Assembly (NCBI GenBank): GCA_900317305.1
Contig: ONGG01000005.1
Span: 32,051 to 96,050 of the forward strand
DNA from: an uncultured Prevotellaceae bacterium
Lineage (GTDB): Bacteria > Bacteroidota > Bacteroidia > Bacteroidales > Bacteroidaceae
DNA: 64,000 nucleotides
Direction of reading: 5' to 3'
A program made the translations under genes and the position numbers. The notes beneath the pieces are model-generated. The model saw nothing but the letters and a program-made list of their open reading frames with translations. It had not been told where the DNA came from and ran no database searches. This document shows positions 1 through 7,687 of this stretch, in pieces. Every line of letters begins with the position of its first letter. Within the stretch, counting starts at the first letter, position 1.

Positions 1-640
1 TGTCGCTCAGCAGCCACACACCGATGTCGGTGAGGTAGAAATGGTCGTTCTGGAGTTGCTTGAGCGTATCGACCGAGGGCTTTTGCAGCATGCATTTCAG
101 GTCGGTGGGATGCGTACGTTCAGAAACGAACACGCCATGAGCCGAAGCCACCTCGTCGTCGAGCCACAGTCCGTAGCACACCACGTCGGCCTCTGGAATG
201 GGCGCGAGCGGTTTGGTGGCCCTGATGAGCACGTCGCCGCTCACAATCATGGTATGCATCGTCTCGGGTGCCATTGCCATGATTTGCTCAAAGAGTGGCA
301 TCTGCAGCGACAGCAGGTCTTGCGAGAGGCGCTGTCCCCTCTCCCACCTGAACACGGGTAACGGCGTGAGCACCTTGCCTGCGGGAGCATAGGCAGGCAG
401 TCGCCTGCTCTGTCCACCGGCATGGAGCAAGATTCTCTTCTCCGCCGTAAGCCACTGTTCGAATGGCATGTCCTCGCAGTCGTGCTCATAGCACTGTCTG
501 AGAAGCCACACCGAACCACCGCCACTGCCCAGTTTACGCCCTACCGGGTCGTTAGAGCAGAACCACTGTCGGTTGTCATATCCCGTGATTTGATGGAAAG
601 CCCCCACGAGATTGGGAGGGAGGGAGAGCAGTTTGCGCAT
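1..640 (-). CDS. fkp: Fkp, L-fucokinase/GDP-fucose pyrophosphorylase (5' part only)
   Basis: First 213 residues of the bifunctional enzyme that turns salvaged L-fucose into GDP-L-fucose for fucosylating capsule and surface glycoproteins. The guanylyltransferase half comes first in this family. Seen here: SNDPVGRKLGSGGGSVWLL from about residue 29 and HAGGQSRRLPAYAPAGK from about 73, followed by FRWERGQRLSQDLLSLQMPL, all close to the Bacteroides Fkp pattern as I remember it. The full family protein is roughly 950 residues, so most of the gene, including the C-terminal GHMP kinase domain, lies beyond the window edge. The start is the ATG at 640. It follows yfhO in the same direction across a spacer made entirely of an 8-bp repeat array, so co-transcription is likely. 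Confidence 0.9.
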   Translation of the reverse strand, partial: MRKLLSLPPNLVGAFHQITGYDNRQWFCSNDPVGRKLGSGGGSVWLLRQCYEHDCEDMPFEQWLTAEKRILLHAGGQSRRLPAYAPAGKVLTPLPVFRWERGQRLSQDLLSLQMPLFEQIMAMAPETMHTMIVSGDVLIRATKPLAPIPEADVVCYGLWLDDEVASAHGVFVSERTHPTDLKCMLQKPSVDTLKQLQNDHFYLTDIGVWLLSD

Positions 641-645
641 ATATC

Positions 646-732
646 AGGAGTTCAGGAGTTCAGAAGTTCAGGAGTTCAGACATTTGTCAAGGAGTTCAGA
701 AGTTCAGAAGTTCAGGAGTTCAGACATTTGTC
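646..732 (-). repeat. Octamer tandem array filling the yfhO-fkp spacer
   Basis: Written on the + strand, the array is four AGRAGTTC units followed by AGACATTTGTC, then one A, then the same arrangement again (646-688 and 690-732). It begins 1 nt from the yfhO stop and ends 5 nt from the fkp start codon. The same repeat type recurs at 48744, 52747, 57831 and (one unit) 60918. Confidence 0.9.
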
Positions 733-733
733 C

Positions 734-3223
734 TCAAACCTGTTCCTTTCGCCTGACGGCCATCACGCCTCCTGCCACGATGAGCAGGAGGAGCAATCCG
801 CCGGCCACATAGGCAACGGTCTCGGTGGTCTTCACCGAAGCGGGATGGAAGTCGAGCACCACCTCATGCTTTCCAGGGGTGAGCGACAAAGCCCTGAGGA
901 TGTAGTTGACCCTGCCCAACTCGGCGGGTTTACCGTCGACAGTGGCCGTCCAGCCTGGGTAATAGATTTCGGAGAACACCAGCAGTCCGCCATTTTTCGA
1001 CTCTGCGGTATACTTCAGGTTGTTGGGCTGATAGGCCGTGATGCTCACCACGTCGGTGGAGTCGTGGGCAGCACTCTGTCCGAGCACCTTCTCAAACTGC
1101 TTGTCGGCCACGGCCACCTTGTGCAGGTCTACCTTGCCCACTTGCTCAATCTCCTGGTTGGCGTTGTCCACATATTTCACGTTGTCCACCCACCATGCGT
1201 TTCCGAAGGCATAGGGATTGGTAAGGGGAGTGGTCTCGCCGCCCTGCATGGGCATGATGAAATACTTGGTGTTGAGCATATTGATGACGGGGAAGATACT
1301 GTCGCCTGCCACCTGCTGCATGTCGCCGCTCTTCTCCACGATGGCGTTCATGGCAGCCTGCATCTCAGGAGCGATGTGCTCCTCGATCATCTCCTGGTAT
1401 CGACGCAGTTTGGCAGCATGATAGCCACCCACGCTCTTGTGGTAGAACGATGTCTCGTTCTCGTTGAATGTATTCGAGGCGAAGTTGAGCACCCTGTAGT
1501 CAAGACTCTTGTCCTGCAGTATCTGCTCATCGGTAGGTGTGAGCGGCTGGGGCATCTCCTTCACCGACTTCGATACGAACATCTCGTCGTAGAGGTAACG
1601 CTTGTTCACCGTCCACATATCCACGAGACAGATGACGGTGATAATGCCCACCATCCATTTGGCCTCGAGTTTGCGTGCCTGGTAGAGGAGCAACATGAGT
1701 GTGCCCATGAGGATGATGAGGAACGAGCGCCAGGCGTCGGCGGTGAAGATCGACTGCCTCACCTCGCGTAGGTTGGCGAGCAGCGGATTGAGTTGGTCGG
1801 CAGGGAACTGGCGGAGTTGCTCCATCTCGGCCGACGACACGAAGTCAGAGAAGAAGAACGTGGGTGCGATGGCAAACAGCAGGCACGCGCCTCCGGTGAG
1901 TGCGAAGCTCGCATAGAGGTATTTGATTTTCTTCTTGAGCAACTCAGGCTCGTCGACGATTTTCTTGAGCGCCATCATGGCGAGCAGCGGGATGGTGAAC
2001 TCGGCGATGACCAGGATGGAAGCCACCGTGCGGAACTTGGAATACATGGGGAAGTAGTCGATGAAGAAATCGGTGAGTCCCATGAAATTCCTTCCCCACG
2101 AAAGGAGGACGGAAAGGATGGTAGCCGCCAGCAACGCCCATTTCATCGGTCCCTCGACGATGAACAGGCCCAAGATGAAGAGCATGAGCACGAACGCCCC
2201 CACATACACGGGACCGCTGGTACCTGGCTGCTCACCCCAATACTGTCCGATGCTTCCGTAGAGCTGATAGTACATGGGATCGGCCTTCTGCATCGCCTTC
2301 TCGTTGGCAGCAATGGGGACCGAAGCCCCACCCTTCACGTTGGGAATGAGCAACGACCAGGTCTCGCCGATGCCATAGCTCCACTGGGTGATATAGTCGC
2401 GCTCCAGACCGCTGTCGGTCTGGTTGCCATTGTTCGCCTTCACCAGTTCGCTCTTCCCTCTCATCGACTCCTTGGAATACTCATAGGTATGGTAGAGGCT
2501 GGAGAGATTGATGCAAATGCCCAGCGCCGCAGCCACCGCGCAAGCCGCTGAGGCCTTGAAGAACCTTGCCAGCTGCTTCTCCTTGAGCGCCTGCACGAAG
2601 AAAGCCACAATCATGAAGGCGATGATGAACAAATAATAATAGGTCATCTGCACGTGGTTGGCATTCACCTCGAAAGCCGTGAAGATGGCCGTCACCACCA
2701 GTCCCCAGAAATACTTTCCACGATATGCCAGCACGATGCCCGCTATCATTGGTGGCAGGTAGGCCAACGCCCACACCTTCCAGATATGTCCGGCAGCGAT
2801 GATGATGAAGAAGTAACTGGAGAAGGCCCAGATGATAGCTCCCAGCACTGCCAGCGCCTGCCTGAAGTTGAAGGCCCTGAGAAGGATATAGAATCCGAGG
2901 AGGTACACGAATACATACCACACGTTGTCGGGCAACCACAGGTGGTAGGCCTTGACGGCCTGCGACAGCATGTCGGTGCTGTCGTATGAAGGTGCGGTCT
3001 GGTAGGTGGGCATGCCGCCAAAGGTGGAGTTGCTCCATCTTGTCCGTTCTCCGGTTTTTTGGTAATACTCCAAGGCCTCTTGCCCGGCCCCTCTTCCAGC
3101 CGAAGTGTCGTGCTGATAAAGGATTCTCCCTTCAAAATCGGCGGGGAAGAAATAGGCGAAAGAGATGATGGCGAAGACAACAACCGCCAACAAGTCGGGC
3201 AGGCATTTTTTCAAAGTTTTCAT
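734..3223 (-). CDS. YfhO-family polytopic membrane protein
   Basis: An 829-residue integral membrane protein of the YfhO family (GT-C-like fold). Members are thought to add sugars to lipid-linked or cell-wall polymers from lipid-phosphate donors; the substrate here cannot be told. Seen: an N-terminal hydrophobic segment (about residues 8-26) followed by a polar extracytoplasmic loop with FEGRILYQHDTSAGRG, then many hydrophobic helices to about residue 560, a soluble domain (about 570-790, including FSEIYYPGWTATVDGK) and a final helix before RRKEQV. Length is normal for Bacteroidetes members. The start is the first ATG after a -7 box at 3291-3298. fkp follows in the same direction. Confidence 0.85.
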   Translation of the reverse strand: MKTLKKCLPDLLAVVVFAIISFAYFFPADFEGRILYQHDTSAGRGAGQEALEYYQKTGERTRWSNSTFGGMPTYQTAPSYDSTDMLSQAVKAYHLWLPDNVWYVFVYLLGFYILLRAFNFRQALAVLGAIIWAFSSYFFIIIAAGHIWKVWALAYLPPMIAGIVLAYRGKYFWGLVVTAIFTAFEVNANHVQMTYYYLFIIAFMIVAFFVQALKEKQLARFFKASAACAVAAALGICINLSSLYHTYEYSKESMRGKSELVKANNGNQTDSGLERDYITQWSYGIGETWSLLIPNVKGGASVPIAANEKAMQKADPMYYQLYGSIGQYWGEQPGTSGPVYVGAFVLMLFILGLFIVEGPMKWALLAATILSVLLSWGRNFMGLTDFFIDYFPMYSKFRTVASILVIAEFTIPLLAMMALKKIVDEPELLKKKIKYLYASFALTGGACLLFAIAPTFFFSDFVSSAEMEQLRQFPADQLNPLLANLREVRQSIFTADAWRSFLIILMGTLMLLLYQARKLEAKWMVGIITVICLVDMWTVNKRYLYDEMFVSKSVKEMPQPLTPTDEQILQDKSLDYRVLNFASNTFNENETSFYHKSVGGYHAAKLRRYQEMIEEHIAPEMQAAMNAIVEKSGDMQQVAGDSIFPVINMLNTKYFIMPMQGGETTPLTNPYAFGNAWWVDNVKYVDNANQEIEQVGKVDLHKVAVADKQFEKVLGQSAAHDSTDVVSITAYQPNNLKYTAESKNGGLLVFSEIYYPGWTATVDGKPAELGRVNYILRALSLTPGKHEVVLDFHPASVKTTETVAYVAGGLLLLLIVAGGVMAVRRKEQV

Positions 3224-3290
3224 GATTTCACTTTTATGTAGTTAAAGAGTGGTAGTGGCGTTGCGAGGCCGTAGGTCTCGCATGCAGTGG

Positions 3291-3298
3291 CAAAGGTA
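3291..3298 (-). promoter_or_regulatory. -7 box for yfhO
   Basis: TACCTTTG on the minus strand, matching the Bacteroidetes TAnnTTTG element, 68 nt upstream of the yfhO ATG. The leader contains a short imperfect hairpin (GCGAGGCC/GGTCTCGC, about 3263-3281). I see no clear -33 element. Confidence 0.55.
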
Positions 3299-3351
3299 AT
3301 CAAAAAAAACCGACGAGGCGAAAAAAGAGGCCACATATTACGTCATGCCCT

Positions 3352-3391
3352 AAAAAAAATCCCGGCCGGATGTATCTCTACATCCAGCCGG
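3352..3391 (-). terminator. Intrinsic terminator of the candidate small RNA
   Basis: Arms 3362-3374 and 3379-3391 (12 of 13 bases pair) with a TCTC loop, followed on the minus strand by a run of eight T (A run at 3352-3359). Confidence 0.75.
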
Positions 3392-3551
3392 AATCAAACT
3401 ATTATTCAACTCTCTCAAATGATTTTACCTTAAAATATAACGAAACACCTTATGTAAGACTCGCTAAAGCGATCTATTGTCGAAAGATGTCATCCCGAAT
3501 CAATCTTTTACCTACCAATACCTGGTATTCGAGGATTCGTTGTCGTAACTG
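3352..3551 (-). ncRNA. Candidate small RNA of about 200 nt with own promoter and terminator
   Basis: This is an isolated transcription unit in a gene-free gap. It has a minus-strand -7 box TATATTTG at 3558-3565, a predicted start near 3551, and an intrinsic terminator at 3352-3391 (13-bp stem with one mismatch, loop TCTC, eight U). Inside are possible stems: CGAATC pairing with GATTCG, an AATAC/GTATT hairpin nested between them, and CGCT/AGCG. No convincing reading frame lies within. The length suits a 6S-type or other housekeeping RNA, but I could not recognise a family. It ends before the yfhO promoter, so it is not the yfhO leader. Confidence 0.5.
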
Positions 3552-3557
3552 ACTCTG

Positions 3558-3565
3558 CAAATATA
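3558..3565 (-). promoter_or_regulatory. -7 box for the candidate small RNA
   Basis: TATATTTG on the minus strand. There is no gene between it and the terminator at 3352-3391. No clear -33 TTTG was seen. Confidence 0.5.
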
Positions 3566-3707
3566 ATGAGAAAAAGAGACGATTTATAGCTTTTGGATGG
3601 GTTTTTCCTACAATCAATTTGTTTTTTGACATAAATCAATTGTTCTTTATCATTTAGAGTGTTTTTGGGGTATAATTGTAAGAAAAGAAAGAAATGGGCG
3701 AATAAAA

Positions 3708-3738
3708 TTTGGTGTTCCAAAAAAAAATGTTATTTTTG
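3708..3738 (+). promoter_or_regulatory. Promoter of the Dcu-type transporter gene
   Basis: TTTG at 3708-3711, a 19-nt spacer, then TATTTTTG at 3731-3738: a full Bacteroidetes-type promoter about 80 nt before the start codon. Nothing else is recognisable between 3566 and 3707. Confidence 0.75.
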
Positions 3739-3820
3739 CGCTTAAATGAATTAGTCACCTAATACTATACACCTCAACTGAAACAAACAAACCCTAATAT
3801 TAACTTATTCATCTTACGCT

Positions 3821-5374
3821 ATGACGTTTACAATGATTATCCAGCTCCTGATTGTGCTAGGAGCGTTGTGGGTAGGTTCGCGATACGGTTCGCTGGCCTT
3901 GGGAGCCATATCGGGCATCGGTCTGGCCCTCCTCGTCTTTGGCTTCGGCCTGAAGCCCGGCACTCCCCCAACAGATGTGATTTACATCATCATCGCCGCC
4001 GTGACCTGCGCCGGCATCATGCAGGCCTCAGGAGGTATGGACTGGCTCATCCAGGTGGCTGAGCGGTTGTTGCGCAAGCATCCCAACCGCATCACATTCC
4101 TGGCCCCCCTCTGCACCTTCTTCCTGACGGTGCTTGTGGGAACCGGTCACGTGGTCTACACCCTGATGCCCATCATCTGCGACATCGCCCTGAAGAAAGG
4201 CATCCGCCCGGAGCGTCCCTGCGGTGTGGCCAGTATCGCCTCGCAGGTAGGTATCACCTGCTCCCCCATCGCAGCCGCCGTGGTGTCGTTCGTGGCCATC
4301 TCCAATGCCAATGGTTTCGACATCACCATTCCACAGGTGCTGATGGTGAGCATCCCCTCGTGTGTCTGCGGATTGATGGCAGCCGCTGCCGCCTCCTACA
4401 AGCGTGGCAAGGACCTGGACAAGGATCCTGCCTTCCAGGCCAAGTTGAAGGACCCCGCCCAATATGCCTACATCTATGGCAACAGCGCCACCACACTCGA
4501 CAAGAAGATTGCCCCCGAGTCGAAGCGCGCCGTATACATCTTCTTCGCTGCCCTTTTGGTGATTGTGACCTTCAGTATGGCTTCCGTCTTCAAGGTGAAC
4601 CTTCTTCCCAGCTATCCGAAGACCGTAGCCGTAGACAATGCCAAGAGCGTGAAGTTCAGCACCTTGAGCATCGACACCGCCCGTGTGGTGACCTCGATGG
4701 AGAATGGCGAGGAGGTGCACAAGCAAGAAATGGTGACCGTGCCCATCACCCCTGCCGGAGAACTTGAGATGACTACCGACAAGTTGGTGAAAGCCGGTGT
4801 GGTGGTAGAGAACGCCACCAAGAAGACCGAGTCGCCATTGGCCATGAACCTGGTGATTCAGATAGTGATGATCAGTGCCGCCGCCCTGATGATTATCTTC
4901 TGCAAGGCGAGTCCGAAGAAGGCCGTTGCCGGAGCAGTATGGCAGAGTGGTATGGTGGCCGTCGTGGCCATCTATGGCATCGCCTGGCTGGCCAACACCT
5001 ACTTCGACAACTACATGGAGGAAATGAAACTAATGCTAAGTGACCTGGTGACGGCCTACCCATGGGCCATCGCCTTTGCTTTCTTCATGGTGTCTGTGCT
5101 CATCAACTCGCAGGGAGCCGTGGTGGTGACGATGTTGCCTCTGGCCTACGCCCTCGGCATCCCCGGTCCGATTCTGCTTGGTGTGCTGCCCAGCGTATAT
5201 GGTTACTTCTTCATCCCCAACTATCCCTCGGATATTGCGACGGTGAACTTCGACCGGTCGGGCACAACCGTGATTGGCAAGTACCTGCTCAACCACAGTT
5301 TCATGATGCCTGGTCTGATCAGTGTGATCACAAGTACGATTGTAGCCTACTTGCTCTCGCAGGTCTTCTTCTAA
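3821..5374 (+). CDS. Anaerobic C4-dicarboxylate transporter, DcuA/DcuB family
   Basis: Inner-membrane transporter of 517 residues that probably exchanges C4-dicarboxylates such as fumarate, malate, aspartate or succinate. The Dcu pattern is clear: N-terminal helices with VGSRYGSLALGAISGIGLA, then AAVTCAGIMQASGGMDWLI, VGTGHVVYTLMPIICDIA and SQVGITCSPIAAAVVSF, and the C-terminal FIPNYPSDIATVNFDRSGTT. A hydrophilic stretch of about 80 residues (about 255-335) interrupts the helices, making it longer than the roughly 440-residue enterobacterial Dcu proteins; I believe this is common in Bacteroidetes. It has its own promoter and a strong terminator, so it is at least partly separate from the enzymes downstream. 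Confidence 0.9.
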   Translation: MTFTMIIQLLIVLGALWVGSRYGSLALGAISGIGLALLVFGFGLKPGTPPTDVIYIIIAAVTCAGIMQASGGMDWLIQVAERLLRKHPNRITFLAPLCTFFLTVLVGTGHVVYTLMPIICDIALKKGIRPERPCGVASIASQVGITCSPIAAAVVSFVAISNANGFDITIPQVLMVSIPSCVCGLMAAAAASYKRGKDLDKDPAFQAKLKDPAQYAYIYGNSATTLDKKIAPESKRAVYIFFAALLVIVTFSMASVFKVNLLPSYPKTVAVDNAKSVKFSTLSIDTARVVTSMENGEEVHKQEMVTVPITPAGELEMTTDKLVKAGVVVENATKKTESPLAMNLVIQIVMISAAALMIIFCKASPKKAVAGAVWQSGMVAVVAIYGIAWLANTYFDNYMEEMKLMLSDLVTAYPWAIAFAFFMVSVLINSQGAVVVTMLPLAYALGIPGPILLGVLPSVYGYFFIPNYPSDIATVNFDRSGTTVIGKYLLNHSFMMPGLISVITSTIVAYLLSQVFF

Positions 5375-5397
5375 ATCCATTTTTTTAAACCCCATAC

Positions 5398-5435
5398 CAT
5401 CTTGCCCGAATCCCATGTTCGGGCAAGATGTTTTT
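5398..5435 (+). terminator. Intrinsic terminator after the Dcu gene
   Basis: Perfect 13-bp stem (5398-5410 with 5418-5430, arm CATCTTGCCCGAA), 7-nt loop, then TTTTT. It lies 24 nt after the stop codon and before the BKACE gene. Confidence 0.9.
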
Positions 5436-5500
5436 CCTCCATGCTCCAGGCAAACCCTACTTTTAGTCTGGAAGCAGGAATCATCTGAACACCATCAACC

Positions 5501-6337
5501 ATGAGAAAAATCATCATCACCGTAGCCCCCGTATGCCATGTGGGCAAACCCATCCCCGTAGAGTGCAAGAATCCCCTCACGCCCGAGGAGATAGCCGAAG
5601 ACACCATCAACTGCTACAAGGCCGGCGCCTGTGAGGTGCATCTCCACACCCGCGACCTGAAAGGCGAGCAGACCTTTGAACTCGATGTGTTCCGCGACAC
5701 AATCCGGCGAATCCGCCAGCAGAGCGACATGATTATCCAGGGTTCCACCGGCGGGCTGTCGTCGCTCACCCTCGAGGAGCGTTGCGTATGCCTGAACGTG
5801 GACGAAGTGGAGGTGGCGTCGCTGAACATGGGTTCGGTGAATTTCGGCGAGACGGTTTATGTGAACACGCTCCCCGAGATACGCTACTGGGCGGCACGGA
5901 TGAAGGAGACCGGCGTGGTGCCCGAGATGGAACTCTTCGACCTGAGTATGGTGGAGACCTGCACCCGTCTGGCCGACGAGGGCGTACTGCGCCGTCCGCT
6001 GCACTACAATTTCTGTGTGGGCAAGGGCACATCGAGCAACCTCTCTGCCACCGGCCGCAACCTGTGTTTCCTGAGCGACCTCCGCGAGCCAGGCACGAGT
6101 TGGGGCATCACCCACGACCAGATGGACGACTTCTCGATGCTGGCCTGCGCCATCGGCATGGGCGCCAATGCGGTGCGCATCGGTTTCGAAGACAGTTTCT
6201 ACTATGCCCCTGGCCAGCGGGCTGCCACCAACGCCGAACTTGTGGAGCGCCTGGTGCGCCTCATCAGGTGCATGGGATGCGAGCCTGCCACCCCCGAGGA
6301 GGCACGCGCCATGCAAGGTATTCCACCACTGAAATAA
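5501..6337 (+). CDS. BKACE family (DUF849) beta-keto acid cleavage enzyme
   Basis: A 278-residue TIM-barrel enzyme of the 3-keto-5-aminohexanoate cleavage (Kce/BKACE) family, which typically reacts a beta-keto acid with acetyl-CoA using a divalent metal. Seen: IIITVAPVCHVGKPIPVECKN at the N-terminus is compatible with the family, ACEVHLHTRD carries the His-X-His metal ligands (H47, H49), IIQGSTGG lies in the middle, and GANAVRIGFED with the C-terminal NAELVERLVRLI complete the pattern. The substrate cannot be deduced. Its stop codon directly abuts the four-carbon acid sugar kinase gene, implying a two-gene unit and a shared pathway. The start follows the Dcu terminator by about 65 nt. Confidence 0.85.
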   Translation: MRKIIITVAPVCHVGKPIPVECKNPLTPEEIAEDTINCYKAGACEVHLHTRDLKGEQTFELDVFRDTIRRIRQQSDMIIQGSTGGLSSLTLEERCVCLNVDEVEVASLNMGSVNFGETVYVNTLPEIRYWAARMKETGVVPEMELFDLSMVETCTRLADEGVLRRPLHYNFCVGKGTSSNLSATGRNLCFLSDLREPGTSWGITHDQMDDFSMLACAIGMGANAVRIGFEDSFYYAPGQRAATNAELVERLVRLIRCMGCEPATPEEARAMQGIPPLK

Positions 6338-7561
6338 ATGATGACGATGAACTCACGCACACGAATGGTGGTGCTCGACGACGACCCCACCGGCATCCAG
6401 ACCGTACACAGTTGTCTGCTGCTCACCTGCTGGGACAGCGCCTCGCTTCACCAGGCCTTCACTCATGAGCAGCCTTTCTTCTACGTGCTCACCAACACCC
6501 GTGCCATGAGCCGCGACGAGGCTGCCCGGGTGGTGCGCGAGGTGATGGAAGCCGTGCTCGAGGTAGCCGCCCACTACGACTACAGGTTGATTTTCGTGAG
6601 CCGCAGCGACTCCTGCCTGCGTGGTCATTTTCCCCTTGAGACCGACGTCATGCGCACCGTACTGGCCGAGCACCACATCCCAGTATGGCCCCGCATCCCA
6701 TTCGTGCCCGCCTTCATCGAGGCAGGACGGGTGACGGTAAGCGGCACACACTATATGCGGAGCGAAGGCAGGCTCATTCCCGTTGCCGAGACCGAGTTTG
6801 CCCGTGACAATGTCTTTGGCTACCACACCTCCTTTCTCCGCGACTACATCGTGGAGAAAGGTGGTCAAGCCGACGAGTATGAGATTGTAGATGCTGCAGG
6901 ATACGACGAACTCTATGCCTACTGTGACCGGCTGGAGAAAGAGACAGCCGGTTTCGATGGTGCCGTGGTGATACGCAGTTCCTCCTCTTTGCCCAAGGCC
7001 ATCAGTGGCATAGCCGACAAACCATTGCTCGACCGCAGCATCCTGAGAGACAAGCAAGGAGTGGGATGCTTCGTTGTGGGGTCGCACGTGCAGAAAACCA
7101 CCCGCCAACTCAGCCATCTGCTTGAGCAAGAGGGTGTGAGGGGCATAGAGGCCGACGTGAGCCGCATCCTCAACGACCGTGAAGCGATGATTGAAGAGGT
7201 GACGACGGCGATGGGAAAGGCTCACGACGAAGGCCTTACCCCAGTGGTCTACACCTCACGCAAGGAGATACGCCTCGACGATGCCGACAAGCGCCAGCAC
7301 CTGGGGCAGGAAGTGTCTGACTTCCTCGTGGAGATTGTGCGTCGCATGCCTTTCGAACCTTGTTACCTGGCAGCGAAAGGAGGCATCACCTCGCACGACA
7401 TCCTCACCAAGGGCTTGCAAGTGAGGTGTGCCACCGTTGAGGGACAGATTATAGGCAGCGTGCCCTGTGTACAGACCGATAGGTTCGCCTACATCATCTT
7501 CCCCGGCAACGTAGGCGACGATCAGTCATTGGCAGAGCTATATCTCAAACTCCGCCAATGA
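6338..7561 (+). CDS. Four-carbon acid sugar kinase family protein (DUF1537, OtnK/DtnK-like)
   Basis: A 407-residue kinase-like protein of the family that phosphorylates 2-oxo-tetronates, D-threonate or D-erythronate. Seen: VVLDDDPTGIQTVHS at residues 11-25 (substrate domain start), VSRSDSCLRGHFPLETD near 88-104, and the C-terminal nucleotide domain with LAAKGGITSHDI and FPGNVGDDQSLAELY. The usual partner dehydrogenases, isomerase and aldolase are absent; a BKACE enzyme sits immediately upstream instead. The first of three nearby ATGs (6338, 6341, 6347) was taken; the others are equally possible. A 9-bp repeat array follows the stop. Confidence 0.85.
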   Translation: MMTMNSRTRMVVLDDDPTGIQTVHSCLLLTCWDSASLHQAFTHEQPFFYVLTNTRAMSRDEAARVVREVMEAVLEVAAHYDYRLIFVSRSDSCLRGHFPLETDVMRTVLAEHHIPVWPRIPFVPAFIEAGRVTVSGTHYMRSEGRLIPVAETEFARDNVFGYHTSFLRDYIVEKGGQADEYEIVDAAGYDELYAYCDRLEKETAGFDGAVVIRSSSSLPKAISGIADKPLLDRSILRDKQGVGCFVVGSHVQKTTRQLSHLLEQEGVRGIEADVSRILNDREAMIEEVTTAMGKAHDEGLTPVVYTSRKEIRLDDADKRQHLGQEVSDFLVEIVRRMPFEPCYLAAKGGITSHDILTKGLQVRCATVEGQIIGSVPCVQTDRFAYIIFPGNVGDDQSLAELYLKLRQ

Positions 7562-7593
7562 GGGTATAGGTTTTTGCTATGCTTTGCTAGATA

Positions 7594-7647
7594 CTATAGA
7601 AACTATGGGCATAATAGGCTCTATGGGCATAATGGGCTTTATGGGCT
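7594..7647 (+). repeat. Nonamer tandem array after the kinase gene
   Basis: Six 9-bp units: CTATAGAAA, CTATGGGCA, TAATAGGCT, CTATGGGCA, TAATGGGCT, TTATGGGCT. It starts 33 nt after the stop and lies between two convergent genes. The first unit equals the unit of the array at 24804, while the others match the array at 52674. Confidence 0.85.
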
Positions 7648-7687
7648 CCTTCGGAATGGCCTTTACCATTAGAAGGCGCCCACAAAC

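Noticed and set aside
422-1771. 449-codon open frame opposite fkp and yfhO
   Set aside because: It runs across two real genes and the repeat array on the other strand; His/Val-rich shadow.
3362-3391. Terminator or leader hairpin of yfhO
   Set aside because: It lies upstream of the yfhO -7 box (3291-3298), and its T run is on the minus strand before that promoter, so it ends an upstream RNA.
7594-7647. Intrinsic terminator between the convergent kinase and MFS genes
   Set aside because: No stable stem with a T run is present; only the repeat array.
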